Below are positions 8,729-17,488 of a stretch of DNA of 64,000 bases, one piece after another. Under the pieces are notes generated by a model. That model saw only the letters and a program-made list of their open reading frames with translations, searched no databases and was not told the DNA's origin. Where the stretch lies: positions 868,001 to 932,000 of the forward strand of contig NZ_CP150302.1 in the NCBI RefSeq assembly GCF_038051945.1, read 5' to 3'. This DNA is from Paenibacillus sp. FSL H3-0469. Lineage in GTDB: Bacteria > Bacillota > Bacilli > Paenibacillales > Paenibacillaceae. How positions within the stretch are numbered: the stretch's first letter is position 1; each line of letters starts with the position of its first letter. Both the position numbers and the translations under genes were made by a program.

Positions 8729-11581
8729 GTGCTGCATATCATCATTCTTCTTCCGTTTCTACTATCCGCGCTGTTACTGCTGACCAGACAAACTGCGCGC
8801 TTCCATCTGGGATGGCTCGTTCTGCCCCTGCCAGCGGCGCTATTCCTGTATTTGCTGACGAGGATTCCTGTGATCCGTGCAGGTGATTCTATAGTAGACA
8901 CCTTCGCCTGGATGCCGTCTTTTGGAGTGAATATCACCTTGATCCTGGATGGGCTAAGTCTGATCTTTGTCCTGCTGATTTCGGGAATGGGCGCGCTTGT
9001 TGTGCTATACTCCATTTTTTATCTCGACAAACAGACGGAGGGAATCCGGCGGTTCTATATGTACCTGCTCATCTTCATGGGCGCCATGCTGGGGGTAGTG
9101 CTGTCCGATAATCTGATCGTACTATACGGGTTCTGGGAACTTACCAGTATATCCTCATTCCTGCTTATTGCTTTCTGGTACGGGCGGGAAAGATCCGGTT
9201 ATGGGGCACTCAAGTCTATGCTGATCACCGTGTTCGGCGGACTTGCCATGTTTGCCGGATTTAATCTGCTGTATGTGATGACCGGTACTTATAGTATCCG
9301 CGAGATTATTGCATTGGCAGGAACCATCACGGATCACGCTATGTTTATCCCGGCTATGCTGCTGATTCTGCTGGGAGCCTTTACGAAATCGGCTCAGTTT
9401 CCGTTCCATATCTGGCTGCCGGACGCCATGGAAGCTCCGACTCCGGTCAGCGCCTATCTTCACTCCGCTACCATGGTCAAGGCAGGGATTTATCTGGTGG
9501 CCAGGCTTACTCCTGTCTTTGCGGGGCAAGCGGAGTGGTTCTGGCTGGTGTCTGTAACCGGCCTGCTTACTTTGATCTATGGGTCGTTCAAAGCGATCCG
9601 GCAGACAGATCTCAAAGCCTTACTGGCCTATTCTACGATCAGCCAATTGGGCCTCATCATGTCACTCTTTGGTCTGGGATCAGCAGCCGGCTTTGCCGGC
9701 GGAAGACAAGACGCGATTTTTTATACGATGGCTACTACAGCCGCGCTGTTCCACCTCATCAATCATGCTGTGTTCAAAGGCAGCCTGTTCATGGTGGTAG
9801 GTATCATCGACCATGAGACCGGCACCCGCGATCTCCGCAAGCTGGGCGGATTGATGTCTCTTATGCCGATTACCTTCTCGGTCGCACTAATGGGGGCGTT
9901 CTCCATGGCCGGGCTGCCGCCGTTCAGCGGATTTCTCAGCAAGGAGATGTTTTTCACTGCGGTACTGAATATCCGCGAGTTCGATGTTCTGAATTCAGCA
10001 TTCTGGCTGCAGCTCTTTCCTGTCATTGCCTGGATTGCGAGTGTATTTACTTTTGTATACAGTATGATTCTTGTATTTAAGACCTTCGGCGGTAAGCTGC
10101 ATTCAGACAAACTGGACAAAACGCCGCATGAAGCTCCACTAGGACTCTTGCTGGCACCCGTCATTCTGATTTCTTTTACACTAGTGTTTGCCTTTTTCCC
10201 GGATCTGGTCTCGGTCACGCTGATTGAGCCGGCAATGGCCTCCATACACACGGGGATGCTCTCTCCGGGAGAAAGCTTTGAGACTTCTATTCATTTCTGG
10301 CACGGCTGGACACCCGAGATCTTCATGACACTTGGTGTTGTAGCCGCCGGAATTCTCCTGTTCAAAAGCTATACCCGTCTGCGGGTGCTGGACCGTGAAG
10401 CCAGGGGGCGGAATACGCTTAACCGGGTGTATGATGCGTCGCTCCGGCTACTGGAACGGGGGTCTGCGCGTTTGACAGATGCTTATATGACCGGCTCTAA
10501 CCGCCATTATCTACTCTATATCTTCAGCTTTTTGATCGTGGCTGTGCTTAGTGTTCTCCTCCGGGAACCCGGGATCAGCTTTGGCATGAAGCAGTATGCG
10601 GACTTATCCTTCTATGAATGGGCCGTTATTGTAACGATGCTGCTGGCAGCCTTTGCTGTTCCTTTTGCCAAATCACGGGTCAATGCGATCCTATTCACTG
10701 GCGGTGTCGGGTACATGGTAACGCTGCTGTTTGTCCTTTTCCGGGCACCTGATCTTGCGCTGACCCAGATGATTATTGAGACCGTGTCCGTCATCCTGTT
10801 CCTGCTCTGTTTCCGGTACTTGCCGAAGCTGAGGAAGCAGAAGGAGAACATGCGCTTCAAGTTGCCTAACCTGATCATCTCGCTTGGTGTGGGTGTAACA
10901 GTGACGCTGGTCGCTCTGGCAGCAATGGGCAGCAGTCCGTTCGCGTCCATCTCCGAGTATTTCTTACAAGAAAGCTACGCTCTGGCGGGCGGAAAAAATG
11001 TAGTTAACGTCATTCTTGTAGACTTCCGCGGATTCGATACTTTGTTTGAGATCATGGTGCTGGGCATCGCTTCGCTGGGCATTTATGCCCTTGTCCATCT
11101 GAGAATGGAAGAGGAGCCTAAGCGAATTGATCCGCAGCTGGCTGTACCTCTGCGCAGTAATGATGTGATTCTGCAGACGATGTCCAAAGGAATTGTCATC
11201 ATCATTCTGATCTTCTCCCTGTATCTGTTCTTTGCAGGTCATAATCATCCGGGGGGAGGCTTCATTGGCGCATTGATGACTTCCGCAGCGCTTATACTGA
11301 TAACCATCGCGTTTGGCATGGATCAGATTCGTAAAGTGTTTCCTGTAAACTACCGTCTGCTCACGGCAGCAGGGCTCATGCTGGCTATTCTTACAGCTTC
11401 AGGCTCATTTCTCTTTGGTGTCCCTTTTCTGAGTCATTCCTTCGGACACTTCCATCTTCCTATCCTTGGAGATGTCGAACTGGCAACAGCTGTGCTATTT
11501 GACTTAGGCGTCTATTTAGCAGTGGTAGGAGTTGCGATGAACATTATTTTAACGATTGGAGGGGATAAAAGATGGAACTAG
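8729..11581 (+). CDS. mrpA: Mrp Na+/H+ antiporter subunit A fused to subunit B
   Basis: Membrane protein of 950 residues and the largest Mrp subunit. Residues 1 to about 800 form MrpA: many transmembrane helices, the NuoL/ND5-like core with conserved acidic and Lys residues (TSISSFLLIAFWYG, GAFTKSAQFPFHIWLPDAMEAPTPVSAYLHSATMVKAGIYL) and a C-terminal MnhA extension. Residues from about 805 (DVILQTMSKGIVIIILIFSLYLFFAGHNHPGGGFIGAL) are a complete MrpB-like domain, so A and B are one polypeptide rather than the separate genes of Bacillus subtilis. GTG start at 8729 after GAAAGGGG. It exchanges Na+ for H+ across the cytoplasmic membrane together with subunits C-G. Confidence 0.95.
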   Translation: MLHIIILLPFLLSALLLLTRQTARFHLGWLVLPLPAALFLYLLTRIPVIRAGDSIVDTFAWMPSFGVNITLILDGLSLIFVLLISGMGALVVLYSIFYLDKQTEGIRRFYMYLLIFMGAMLGVVLSDNLIVLYGFWELTSISSFLLIAFWYGRERSGYGALKSMLITVFGGLAMFAGFNLLYVMTGTYSIREIIALAGTITDHAMFIPAMLLILLGAFTKSAQFPFHIWLPDAMEAPTPVSAYLHSATMVKAGIYLVARLTPVFAGQAEWFWLVSVTGLLTLIYGSFKAIRQTDLKALLAYSTISQLGLIMSLFGLGSAAGFAGGRQDAIFYTMATTAALFHLINHAVFKGSLFMVVGIIDHETGTRDLRKLGGLMSLMPITFSVALMGAFSMAGLPPFSGFLSKEMFFTAVLNIREFDVLNSAFWLQLFPVIAWIASVFTFVYSMILVFKTFGGKLHSDKLDKTPHEAPLGLLLAPVILISFTLVFAFFPDLVSVTLIEPAMASIHTGMLSPGESFETSIHFWHGWTPEIFMTLGVVAAGILLFKSYTRLRVLDREARGRNTLNRVYDASLRLLERGSARLTDAYMTGSNRHYLLYIFSFLIVAVLSVLLREPGISFGMKQYADLSFYEWAVIVTMLLAAFAVPFAKSRVNAILFTGGVGYMVTLLFVLFRAPDLALTQMIIETVSVILFLLCFRYLPKLRKQKENMRFKLPNLIISLGVGVTVTLVALAAMGSSPFASISEYFLQESYALAGGKNVVNVILVDFRGFDTLFEIMVLGIASLGIYALVHLRMEEEPKRIDPQLAVPLRSNDVILQTMSKGIVIIILIFSLYLFFAGHNHPGGGFIGALMTSAALILITIAFGMDQIRKVFPVNYRLLTAAGLMLAILTASGSFLFGVPFLSHSFGHFHLPILGDVELATAVLFDLGVYLAVVGVAMNIILTIGGDKRWN

Positions 11582-11904
11582 TAATGGCGATAGCAATAGG
11601 CATTCTGTTTACTATAGGGGTGTACCTGATTTTGTCCAAAATCCTCCTGCGGGTTGTCCTGGGAACCTCCTTACTGACGCATGGTGTACATCTGCTGCTT
11701 CTGACCATGGCCGGACTCAAGCGGGGGGCAGCTCCTGTGCTGGGTAATGAGGAGACTTATGTCGACCCGCTGCCGCAGGCTCTGATCCTGACCTCTATCG
11801 TGATCAGCTTCGGCGTAACTGCCTTCTATTTCGTGCTTGCTTACCGCTCTTATCAGGCCTTAGGTACGGATGAAATCGACAGTATCAAGGAGGCCAAGGA
11901 ATGA
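11572..11904 (+). CDS. mrpC: Mrp antiporter subunit C
   Basis: Membrane protein of 110 residues with three helices, related to NuoK: MAIAIGILFTIGVYLILSK, TSLLTHGVHLLLLTMAGLKRG and DPLPQALILTSIVISFGVTAF. The family motif DPLPQALVLTAIVI is clear. It overlaps the end of mrpA by 10 bases and the start of mrpD by 4, so translation is coupled. Confidence 0.95.
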   Translation: MELVMAIAIGILFTIGVYLILSKILLRVVLGTSLLTHGVHLLLLTMAGLKRGAAPVLGNEETYVDPLPQALILTSIVISFGVTAFYFVLAYRSYQALGTDEIDSIKEAKE

Positions 11905-13376
11905 ATAACCTTCTGGTTCTGCCTATTCTGATTCCGTTATGTACAGCAGTGATTCTGATTCTATTCAAAGAGCAGATACGCCTTCAGCGGGGGATTAGCG
12001 TAGTTAGCGGTATCCTTACTATCCTTAGTACAGCCTTGCTGGTTACACGTGTACATGCTGATGGCATTCTGACCTTACAAATGGGAGGGTGGGTACCCCC
12101 TTACGGAATTGTATTTGTTGGAGATATGTTCGCTTTACTAATGGTGATGATGGCTTCCATCGTAAGCTTCGCCATATTGCTCTATTCCTTCAGCAGCATT
12201 GGAGAGCAGAGGGAGCGGTATTATTATTATACTTTCTTTCATTTTTTGCTGGTCGGGGTATACGGCTCTTTCCTTACAGGAGATATTTTCAACTTGTTCG
12301 TCTTCTTTGAGGTGATGCTGATTTCTTCATATGCCCTTATCTCCCTGGGAGGGACCAAGCTGCAGTTACGGGAGACGGCGAAATACCTGCTGATCAATAT
12401 TGTGTCGTCAACGTTGTTTGTAGCAGCCGTAGCGTATCTGTATGCGGCTGTAGGGACGCTGAATATGGCGCATTTGTCACAGCGGATTGCTGAAGCGGGG
12501 CAAGGAGGCATATTGAACGTAATTGCTGTACTTTTTTTAATCGTATTCTCCTTAAAAGCGGGGCTGTTCCTGTTCTATTGGCTCCCAGGATCGTACGGCG
12601 CACCGCCTTCGGCGATCAGAGCACTATTTGGTGCTCTTCTTACCAAAGTAGGACTATATGCCATTATCCGCACGTTCACCCTGATGTTTGTGAATGATAC
12701 CAGTCTCACGCATAGCTTGATCGCCTGGATGGCTGCGGCAACCATGATTCTGGGCAGCATTGGGGCAGTGGCCTACAAGGATATCACTCGGATTCTTAAC
12801 TATAATGTCATTATTAGTGTCGGATTTGTGGCTTTCGGGCTTGCTGCAGGTACCGGGGATTCGCTGAACGGAGTCATCTTCTATCTGCTTCACGATATGC
12901 TGGCTAAAGGGCTCCTGTTTATACTGGGCGGATTAATCATCTCCGCAGCAGGAACAGATCGTTTGAGTGGTATGGGAGGCATGATCAAAAAATATCCGCT
13001 GCTGGGCTGGATGTTCTTCATCCTGGCTCTTGCATTGGTAGGGATTCCGCCGCTGAGCGGTTTTGCCGGAAAGCTGCTGATCATCCGCGGAGCTTTGGAT
13101 GCCGGTATGCTGACACTGTCTCTGATCGGTCTCGGCTCAAGCTTTATGGTGCTGTATTCCTTAATCAAGATGTTCAGGCTGGCCTTCTGGGGAAATGAAC
13201 CTGAGAGAGAACTGCCTGCTGTGAACCTGAAGAGAGCTTCTGCTGTCGCCGCTGCACTGCTTGTGCTTGTCATTGCAATGGGTATTGGAGCAGATGCTCT
13301 ATATGCCTATGTAGCACAGGCCGGAGAGGTTCTGGCTTCACCTGCGGAATACATTCAAGCCATACTGAAGGAGTAG
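11901..13376 (+). CDS. mrpD: Mrp antiporter subunit D
   Basis: Proton-translocating type membrane subunit of 491 residues, related to NuoM/NuoN. Conserved features include the acidic residue in FNLFVFFEVMLISSYALISLG and the Lys in LKAGLFLFYWLPGSYGAPPSAIRALFGALLTKVGLYAI, both needed for ion transport in the family, and KDITRILNYNVIISVGFVAFGL. It overlaps mrpC by 4 bases (ATGA). Confidence 0.95.
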   Translation: MNNLLVLPILIPLCTAVILILFKEQIRLQRGISVVSGILTILSTALLVTRVHADGILTLQMGGWVPPYGIVFVGDMFALLMVMMASIVSFAILLYSFSSIGEQRERYYYYTFFHFLLVGVYGSFLTGDIFNLFVFFEVMLISSYALISLGGTKLQLRETAKYLLINIVSSTLFVAAVAYLYAAVGTLNMAHLSQRIAEAGQGGILNVIAVLFLIVFSLKAGLFLFYWLPGSYGAPPSAIRALFGALLTKVGLYAIIRTFTLMFVNDTSLTHSLIAWMAAATMILGSIGAVAYKDITRILNYNVIISVGFVAFGLAAGTGDSLNGVIFYLLHDMLAKGLLFILGGLIISAAGTDRLSGMGGMIKKYPLLGWMFFILALALVGIPPLSGFAGKLLIIRGALDAGMLTLSLIGLGSSFMVLYSLIKMFRLAFWGNEPERELPAVNLKRASAVAAALLVLVIAMGIGADALYAYVAQAGEVLASPAEYIQAILKE

Positions 13377-13381
13377 ATATA

Positions 13382-13864
13382 ATGGCTCTACAATTCTTGT
13401 TTAATCTGTTAGTTGCTTTATTGTGGATGGCAATCAATAATAGCAGCTCCGGCGCCACTTTTCTTATCGGGTTTCTGCTCGGCATAGGGATGCTGCTGTT
13501 ATTCAGAAGATCCAAGCCTCAGGCCCGGCCATTTTATTTAAAACGCCTATGGTCCATATTCAAGCTGCTGCTGATCTTTATCCGCGAATTGACCATCTCG
13601 AACTTTGTGGTAATTTATCATATTCTTCGTCCGAAGCTGGCGATCCGCCCTGGAATATTCGCCTATGAGACGGCGTTAACCTCAGCCTGGGAAGTTACAC
13701 TGTTGTCTTGTCTAATATGTCTGACTCCTGGCACGCTGACCCTTGATGTGTCGAGGGATGGGAAGACCCTATTTATTCATGCCATTGACATCAAAGATGC
13801 TGAGGAAATGGTGAAGCAGATCCGGGGTAATTTCGAACAAGTGATCATGGAGGTGACCCGCTGA
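13382..13864 (+). CDS. mrpE: Mrp antiporter subunit E
   Basis: Membrane protein of 160 residues. N-terminal helices (LFNLLVALLWMAINNSSSGA, FLIGFLLGIGMLLLF) and the conserved SNFVVIYHILRPKLAIRPGI followed by LLSCLICLTPGTLTLDVSRD identify MrpE. Lies 5 bases after mrpD and overlaps mrpF by a base. Confidence 0.95.
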   Translation: MALQFLFNLLVALLWMAINNSSSGATFLIGFLLGIGMLLLFRRSKPQARPFYLKRLWSIFKLLLIFIRELTISNFVVIYHILRPKLAIRPGIFAYETALTSAWEVTLLSCLICLTPGTLTLDVSRDGKTLFIHAIDIKDAEEMVKQIRGNFEQVIMEVTR

Positions 13865-14157
13865 TGGTCTCCGTACTATTAACTACCGCATTGATCATTC
13901 TGGGAATGGCCATACTCGCGTGCCTGTTCCGGCTTCTGAAAGGACCTACCCGTTCGGATAGGGTGGCCGCCCTAGATACGATAGGCATTCATGTACTGGC
14001 TATGATTACTGTCATTAGTATGCTGCTGGATACCCGCAATTTTCTTGAGGTAATTCTGGTTATAGGTATTCTGACGTTTATTGGAACCACTGCACTCGCA
14101 AGGTATATCGAACGTGGGGTTGTTGTGGAAGAAGGAGGGGAACTGCATGACAGGTGA
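13864..14157 (+). CDS. mrpF: Mrp antiporter subunit F
   Basis: Small membrane subunit of 97 residues with three helices and the typical core FRLLKGPTRSDRVAALDTIG. Follows mrpE without a gap; its end overlaps mrpG by 11 bases. Confidence 0.95.
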   Translation: MVSVLLTTALIILGMAILACLFRLLKGPTRSDRVAALDTIGIHVLAMITVISMLLDTRNFLEVILVIGILTFIGTTALARYIERGVVVEEGGELHDR

Positions 14158-14506
14158 GTTGTTTAGCTCGATTCTAGTGGTGCTGGGCGCCATTTTTTGC
14201 GGCATCAGTGCCTTTGGCCTGATCCGGCTGCCCGATGTCTATCTGCGTTCACATGCGGCCACCAAAAGCGCAACGTTCGGGGTGTTATGTTTACTGGGCG
14301 GCGGCTTCCTTTACTTTTGGTTCAAAGATGGAGAGATCAGTGTCAAGCTGCTGCTGGCGATTCTTTTTGTATTCATCACTTCGCCGGTCGCAGGCCATCT
14401 AAATGGCCGGGCGGCCTACCGTTCGGGCGTTCCCTTGTGGAAAAACAGCGTACAGGATGATCTGCTGACCCATAAGGAAAGAAGTAAGGAGCAATCTGAG
14501 AAATGA
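14147..14506 (+). CDS. mrpG: Mrp antiporter subunit G
   Basis: Subunit of 119 residues with the MnhG/PhaG signature FGLIRLPDVYLRSHAATKSATFGVLCLLGG. ATG at 14147 has GAAGGAGGGG upstream. Last gene of the mrp operon; a c-di-AMP riboswitch starts about 5 bases after its stop codon. Confidence 0.93.
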   Translation: MTGELFSSILVVLGAIFCGISAFGLIRLPDVYLRSHAATKSATFGVLCLLGGGFLYFWFKDGEISVKLLLAILFVFITSPVAGHLNGRAAYRSGVPLWKNSVQDDLLTHKERSKEQSEK

Positions 14507-14510
14507 TATT

Positions 14511-14644
14511 TGCCGCTGAATTCCTGTAAAGGAAACGGGGGAACCAAAAGTTCCGGGGTGAATCTCGAGAATATCGAGTAGGGCTACTCAGGTCCGAATC
14601 CGTCAGCTAACCCCGTAAGCGTTCATGAGAGGGGAATCCTGCAG
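14511..14644 (+). promoter_or_regulatory. c-di-AMP riboswitch (ydaO/yuaA class)
   Basis: The conserved blocks of the ydaO-type aptamer occur in order: GGAAACGGGGGAACC, GGGGTGAATC, AGTAGGGCTACTC, CCGAATCCGTCAGCTAACCC, CGTAAGCGTTC and GAGAGGGG. The class binds cyclic di-AMP and usually turns off K+ and osmolyte uptake genes. There is no separate terminator: the coding sequence starts right at the 3' end. The closing stem can form between CTG and ATTCC at 14516-14524 and GGAAT and CAG at 14633-14644, which covers part of the ribosome binding site GAGAGGGG and the G of the GTG start, so translational control is likely. Controls the hydrolase and ktrB genes downstream. Confidence 0.92.
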
Positions 14645-15456
14645 TGCCTATTGTTGATGTCAACGGAACAACCTTGTATTATGAGATATCGGGTAGCGGT
14701 CTGCCCATCGTTTTTATCCATGATTATTCGACCTCCCACCATCTTTTTGAACCACAGGCGGAATATTTCAGTAAGCGCGCGAAAGTAATTGTCTATGATC
14801 TAAGAGGAAACGGGCTGTCAGGGAAGATGAATGTTGAGATTGGCCGGATCGTAGACACTCAAGTTGAGGATCTAAAGGCATTATTAGATAAGCTGGATGT
14901 AGAAAAGATTGTAATTGTAGCCTGCTCCAGTGGAGCTATACTTGCCCAGAAGTTCGCCTATCTATTCCCTGAGCGGGTGATTACCATGATTTTGGTGGAT
15001 AGTTATTTTCAAGGTGATTACTCTGCTAGCGGAAGTAAGTTGAAAGAAGCGTTGCAGTTCTGTGCCTGGATTTCTCATTATCTCCCTGCTGAAATGTTTA
15101 TCAAGCCTTTACGTATCACCTATCACAGGTGGCTCTTGGCTTACCATATCTTGAGAAAAGAGCTTATGCATAAACGGACGACAGAATGGATTAAGCAACG
15201 CATGGCGTTGAAGTATTCGGACGGTTACGGGTTTGCGCTGCGGCTGCAAATTCCGGTGCTGATCGTGTCAGGTAATCACAATGAGCGGGTGTTAGAGCAA
15301 GTTAAAAAAACAGCGGCTAAGTATCCCAAAGCTCATTTAGCGATCATCGAGAATGCCATGTATCCTAGTCACCTATGTCAACCGCAATTATTTAACCGGC
15401 TTTTGCTCGATTATCTAAAGGATCAACAGTGTTTTCAACAAGAGCTACCTGGCTGA
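14644..15456 (+). CDS. Alpha/beta hydrolase under c-di-AMP riboswitch
   Basis: Protein of 270 residues with the alpha/beta hydrolase fold: oxyanion segment FIHDYSTSHH, nucleophile elbow VACSSGAI (so the Ser after Cys is the likely nucleophile, although the first Gly of GxSxG is Ala), and a C-terminal His in MYPSHLCQP. The position of the usual acid reads SGNHNERV, with Asn or His instead of a clear Asp, so catalysis is uncertain. GTG start at 14644 lies at the end of the riboswitch, whose 3' strand supplies the ribosome binding site. The gene stands between the riboswitch and ktrB, an unusual place for a hydrolase; substrate unknown. Confidence 0.8.
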   Translation: MPIVDVNGTTLYYEISGSGLPIVFIHDYSTSHHLFEPQAEYFSKRAKVIVYDLRGNGLSGKMNVEIGRIVDTQVEDLKALLDKLDVEKIVIVACSSGAILAQKFAYLFPERVITMILVDSYFQGDYSASGSKLKEALQFCAWISHYLPAEMFIKPLRITYHRWLLAYHILRKELMHKRTTEWIKQRMALKYSDGYGFALRLQIPVLIVSGNHNERVLEQVKKTAAKYPKAHLAIIENAMYPSHLCQPQLFNRLLLDYLKDQQCFQQELPG

Positions 15457-15535
15457 TACTCTCACTGGACACACACCCTTGAAGGTGACGCAGCGCTGTT
15501 TATTTACGAAAAGAATCATTACAGGAGCCAGTGAT

Positions 15536-16894
15536 ATGTTTACAAAAAGGTACCTTTGGTTTACTCGAAAACTCAGTCTAACCTCATCAAGAATTATTCT
15601 TTTAGGTTTTGCTGTAACCATCATTCTGGGGACAATTATGTTGTCCTTACCGGTATCTTCATCCACCGGAACTAGTGTGGGATGGCTAAATGCATTGTTT
15701 ACCTCAACTTCAGCTGTGTGTGTCACTGGATTGGTGGTGCTGGATACAGGAACCGACTTTTCCAACTTTGGACAAATCATTATCCTGCTCCTCATTCAAA
15801 TCGGAGGATTAGGATTCATGACGTTCAGTGTTCTAATTGCCGTAATTCTGGGGAAGAAGATTGGGCTGAAGGAGCGTTTACTCATCCAGCAATCTTCGAA
15901 CTCCATTGAAACACAAGGGGTCGTCCGGCTATCACTAAGCATTGTACTAATCTCATTTATCTTCGAAACTCTTGGGGCATTGTTGTTGACCATCCGGTGG
16001 GCGAATGACCTGGGTGTTGCCAAAGCCCTATATTATGGAATTTTCCATTCCATCTCGGCCTTTAATAACGCAGGTTTTTCATTATGGTCGGATAGTCTGA
16101 GCCGGTATGTTGGTGATCCGTTAGTCAATATTGTCATTTCATTTTTATTTATCATTGGTGGAATTGGATTTATTGTGATTCTGGATCTATACCGCAAGAG
16201 AAGCTGGAAGGCTCTGTCTTTTCACACAAAAATCGTGCTAATCACTTCAGGAGTGCTTTGTTTTGCAGGGTTTCTGGTCATATTTGTCTTTGAGCTTTTT
16301 AATACCAGAACATTTGGTACACTCACATGGGGGGGAAGAATCTGGGGTGGATATTTCCAGGGAGTGGTTACCCGCACAGCGGGTTTCAACTCCATTGATA
16401 TTGGTGCGATGTTACCGGCGTCCCAGTTCTTTATGATCTTTCTGATGTTCATAGGAGCTTCATCAGGCTCGACAGGCGGGGGGATCAAGACGACCACCTT
16501 TGCGGTACTCATATTAAGCATCTTCTCAACCATCAAGGGGAATGCTGATGTGCAGCTGCTAAAAAAACGGATACCTCAAGATCTTATTTTCAGATCACTG
16601 GCTGTAATGACCATCTCCTTAGGCCTTGTTCTTGGAGCAACCTTTTTATTAACAATTACTGAATATACCCGCCATACGGATATTCTTGCTCTTTTATTTG
16701 AAGCTACATCAGCCTTTGGAACCGTGGGCATGTCCATGGGCTTAACCCCTGATCTGTCACCAATTGGTAAATGTATCATCATAGTTATAATGTATATTGG
16801 GAGACTGGGCCCTTTAACCTTAGCCTTTGCCTTGGCACAAAAAAGTGTTAAACAGAAGTACCGTTACCCAGAGGACAAGTTGCTGATTGGTTAG
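15536..16894 (+). CDS. ktrB: KtrB/TrkH-type potassium uptake protein
   Basis: Membrane protein of 452 residues and the K+-translocating subunit of a Ktr system. Four pore-loop segments with the filter glycines are visible: SAVCVTGLV, AFNNAGFSLW, RTAGFNSIDIG and FGTVGMSMG. A flexible Gly/Ser stretch (GASSGSTGGGIKTTTFA) in the third repeat is the family's gate region. ATG at 15536 is preceded by AGGAG; a TTG at 15479 is also in frame but has no such site. No ktrA gene is next to it, so the regulatory RCK subunit must come from elsewhere. With the upstream riboswitch, K+ uptake should fall when c-di-AMP is high. Confidence 0.92.
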   Translation: MFTKRYLWFTRKLSLTSSRIILLGFAVTIILGTIMLSLPVSSSTGTSVGWLNALFTSTSAVCVTGLVVLDTGTDFSNFGQIIILLLIQIGGLGFMTFSVLIAVILGKKIGLKERLLIQQSSNSIETQGVVRLSLSIVLISFIFETLGALLLTIRWANDLGVAKALYYGIFHSISAFNNAGFSLWSDSLSRYVGDPLVNIVISFLFIIGGIGFIVILDLYRKRSWKALSFHTKIVLITSGVLCFAGFLVIFVFELFNTRTFGTLTWGGRIWGGYFQGVVTRTAGFNSIDIGAMLPASQFFMIFLMFIGASSGSTGGGIKTTTFAVLILSIFSTIKGNADVQLLKKRIPQDLIFRSLAVMTISLGLVLGATFLLTITEYTRHTDILALLFEATSAFGTVGMSMGLTPDLSPIGKCIIIVIMYIGRLGPLTLAFALAQKSVKQKYRYPEDKLLIG

Positions 16895-16921
16895 TAAGTA
16901 AGGAGTAGTTGGAACTGATTG

Positions 16922-16966
16922 AAAGGAGAAGTTCTTCCGTTTACGGGTAGAACTTCTCCTTTTTTA
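16922..16966. terminator. Bidirectional terminator between ktrB and acetyltransferase gene
   Basis: AAAGGAGAAGTTCT pairs with AGAACTTCTCCTTT, followed by T residues; the opposite strand also ends in a T-rich run. Serves convergent genes. Confidence 0.85.
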
Positions 16967-16975
16967 TCTTCATTT

Positions 16976-17476
16976 TTATAGTAGAAGCTTCTCCATAATC
17001 ATCACATCAATAAACGTTTTGTCTATAATCCCCTGCTTCTCCAATAGACCAACCTGCCGGTAGCCCATCTTCCGATACAACCCTTGACCACTCTCATTAA
17101 ACGGGAAGGTAAAGAGAACGATTTTATAAAAGCTATTTTCCTTGGCCACCTTGTGCAAAGAATCCAGGAGCGAGTTGCCTACACCTTGGCCACGGAAGCG
17201 GCGATCAATGTAAACGGACAGGTCAGCTACCCCGTTATAAGCGCAGCGGAGGGAATAGGGATTCAGGGAGGCCCAGCCAATCACTTCACCTTCTCGTTCC
17301 GCTACAATAACGCTATAGCGGCCTTGATGATCTTTGAACCACGCCTCCATATAAGAGAAATCTTTCGTCTCTGTTTCAAGTGTAGCGATTCGATCCTCGA
17401 TTCCCTGATTATAGATTCGGAGGATACTACCGATATCTTCTGGTGTGGCCTGACGAACAGTTAATGTAGTGATCAA
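16976..17476 (-). CDS. GNAT N-acetyltransferase, ArsN1-like
   Basis: Acetyltransferase of 166 residues resembling the phosphinothricin/arsinothricin acetyltransferases: TVRQATPEDIGSILRIYNQGIEDRIATLET at the N-terminus, the acetyl-CoA motif DRRFRGQGVGNSLLDSLHKVA, then YRKMGYRQVGLLEKQG. Its gene begins 12 bases after the end of arsM, so the pair is one operon. ArsN1 proteins acetylate the organoarsenical antibiotic arsinothricin; the arsM neighbour supports that role, but acetylation of phosphinothricin or another amino acid analogue cannot be excluded. Confidence 0.75.
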   Translation of the reverse strand: MITTLTVRQATPEDIGSILRIYNQGIEDRIATLETETKDFSYMEAWFKDHQGRYSVIVAEREGEVIGWASLNPYSLRCAYNGVADLSVYIDRRFRGQGVGNSLLDSLHKVAKENSFYKIVLFTFPFNESGQGLYRKMGYRQVGLLEKQGIIDKTFIDVMIMEKLLL

Positions 17477-17488
17477 TTGAACATCCCC

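Noticed and set aside
8680-9015. Minus-strand frames inside mrp genes
   Set aside because: Shadow frames opposite well-supported membrane proteins, without ribosome binding sites.
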